This document shows positions 5,781 to 5,835 of a DNA stretch of 5,835 bases, piece after piece (position 1 is the stretch's first letter; each line of letters begins with the position of its first letter). The stretch lies in contig PLCG01000016.1 in NCBI GenBank assembly GCA_003135575.1, forward strand, positions 16,460-22,294, given 5' to 3'. Below the pieces are notes generated by a model. The model saw only the letters and a list, made by a program, of their open reading frames with translations, was not told the origin of the DNA and ran no database searches. Origin of the DNA: Nitrososphaerota archaeon (GTDB taxonomy: Archaea; Thermoproteota; Nitrososphaeria; Nitrososphaerales; Gagatemarchaeaceae). The position numbers and the translations under genes are program-made.

Positions 5781-5835
5781 TTGACACCGGCGCGACAGGT
5801 CAGCGGGAAGTGGCTGTTTGTGCTCTCATTGGTGG
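5781..5835 (+). CDS. Possible start of an exported protein, cut by right edge
   Basis: From TTG 5781 the frame is open to the edge and reads a basic start (ARQVSGK) followed by a hydrophobic stretch (WLFVLSLV), like the front of a signal peptide or membrane helix. It lies about 37 bases after a TATA-like box. Only 18 codons are visible, TTG is an uncommon start, and another frame from GTG 5810 is also hydrophobic, so neither frame nor product is certain. The rest of 5589-5780 holds no gene that I can support. Confidence 0.3.
   Translation, partial: MTPARQVSGKWLFVLSLV

Noticed and set aside
5751..5835. Possible structured RNA (SRP-like) downstream of the TATA-like box
   Set aside because: The GC-rich text has no recognisable helix-8 or tetraloop signature, and a signal-peptide-like reading explains the sequence at least as well.

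Overview
This 5.8-kb GC-rich window looks archaeal. The genes start on ATG or GTG, mostly with no clear Shine-Dalgarno sequence. Several starts lie about 26-30 bases downstream of TATA-like boxes, as expected for leaderless or short-leader archaeal transcripts. Proteins with N-terminal signals, many N-glycosylation sequons, a Thr/Ser stalk with a C-terminal membrane anchor, and a small MIT-like protein fit a TACK-type archaeon (Thaumarchaeota/Bathyarchaeota-like). That placement is an inference from gene style, not from a marker gene.

Layout: (1) positions 1-2446, minus strand: a large secreted protein resembling the DUF6259 family (glycoside-hydrolase-like), cut off by the left edge. (2) 2447-2575: a divergent promoter region. 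(3) 2576-3115, plus: a one-TM protein with an extracellular LEA14/WHy-like beta domain. (4) 3200-4486, plus: a cell-surface protein with a signal peptide, an N-terminal beta domain, two tandem four-cysteine Ig-like repeats, a Thr/Ser stalk and a C-terminal TM anchor. (5) 4532-4927, plus: a glyoxalase/VOC-fold protein with three of the four usual metal ligands. (6) 4919-5200, minus: a glutaredoxin-like CxxC protein whose 3' end overlaps the VOC gene tail to tail. (7) 5271-5588, minus: a small stand-alone MIT-like three-helix protein. (8) 5589-5835: an intergenic stretch with a perfect hairpin palindrome just upstream of a TATA-like box, followed by what may be the first codons of another exported protein leaving the right edge.

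The left two thirds form a cell-envelope block: an exported putative carbohydrate-active enzyme, a membrane-anchored LEA-like protein and a stalked Ig-like surface protein, which could together bind and process glycans outside the cell. The right third is small cytosolic proteins (VOC, glutaredoxin-like, MIT-like) with no obvious link to that block. No RNA genes, CRISPR arrays, insertion sequences or attachment sites were seen. I found no clear new multi-gene system. The most unusual items are the archaeal DUF6259-like exoenzyme, the stand-alone MIT-like protein and the four-cysteine Ig repeats.
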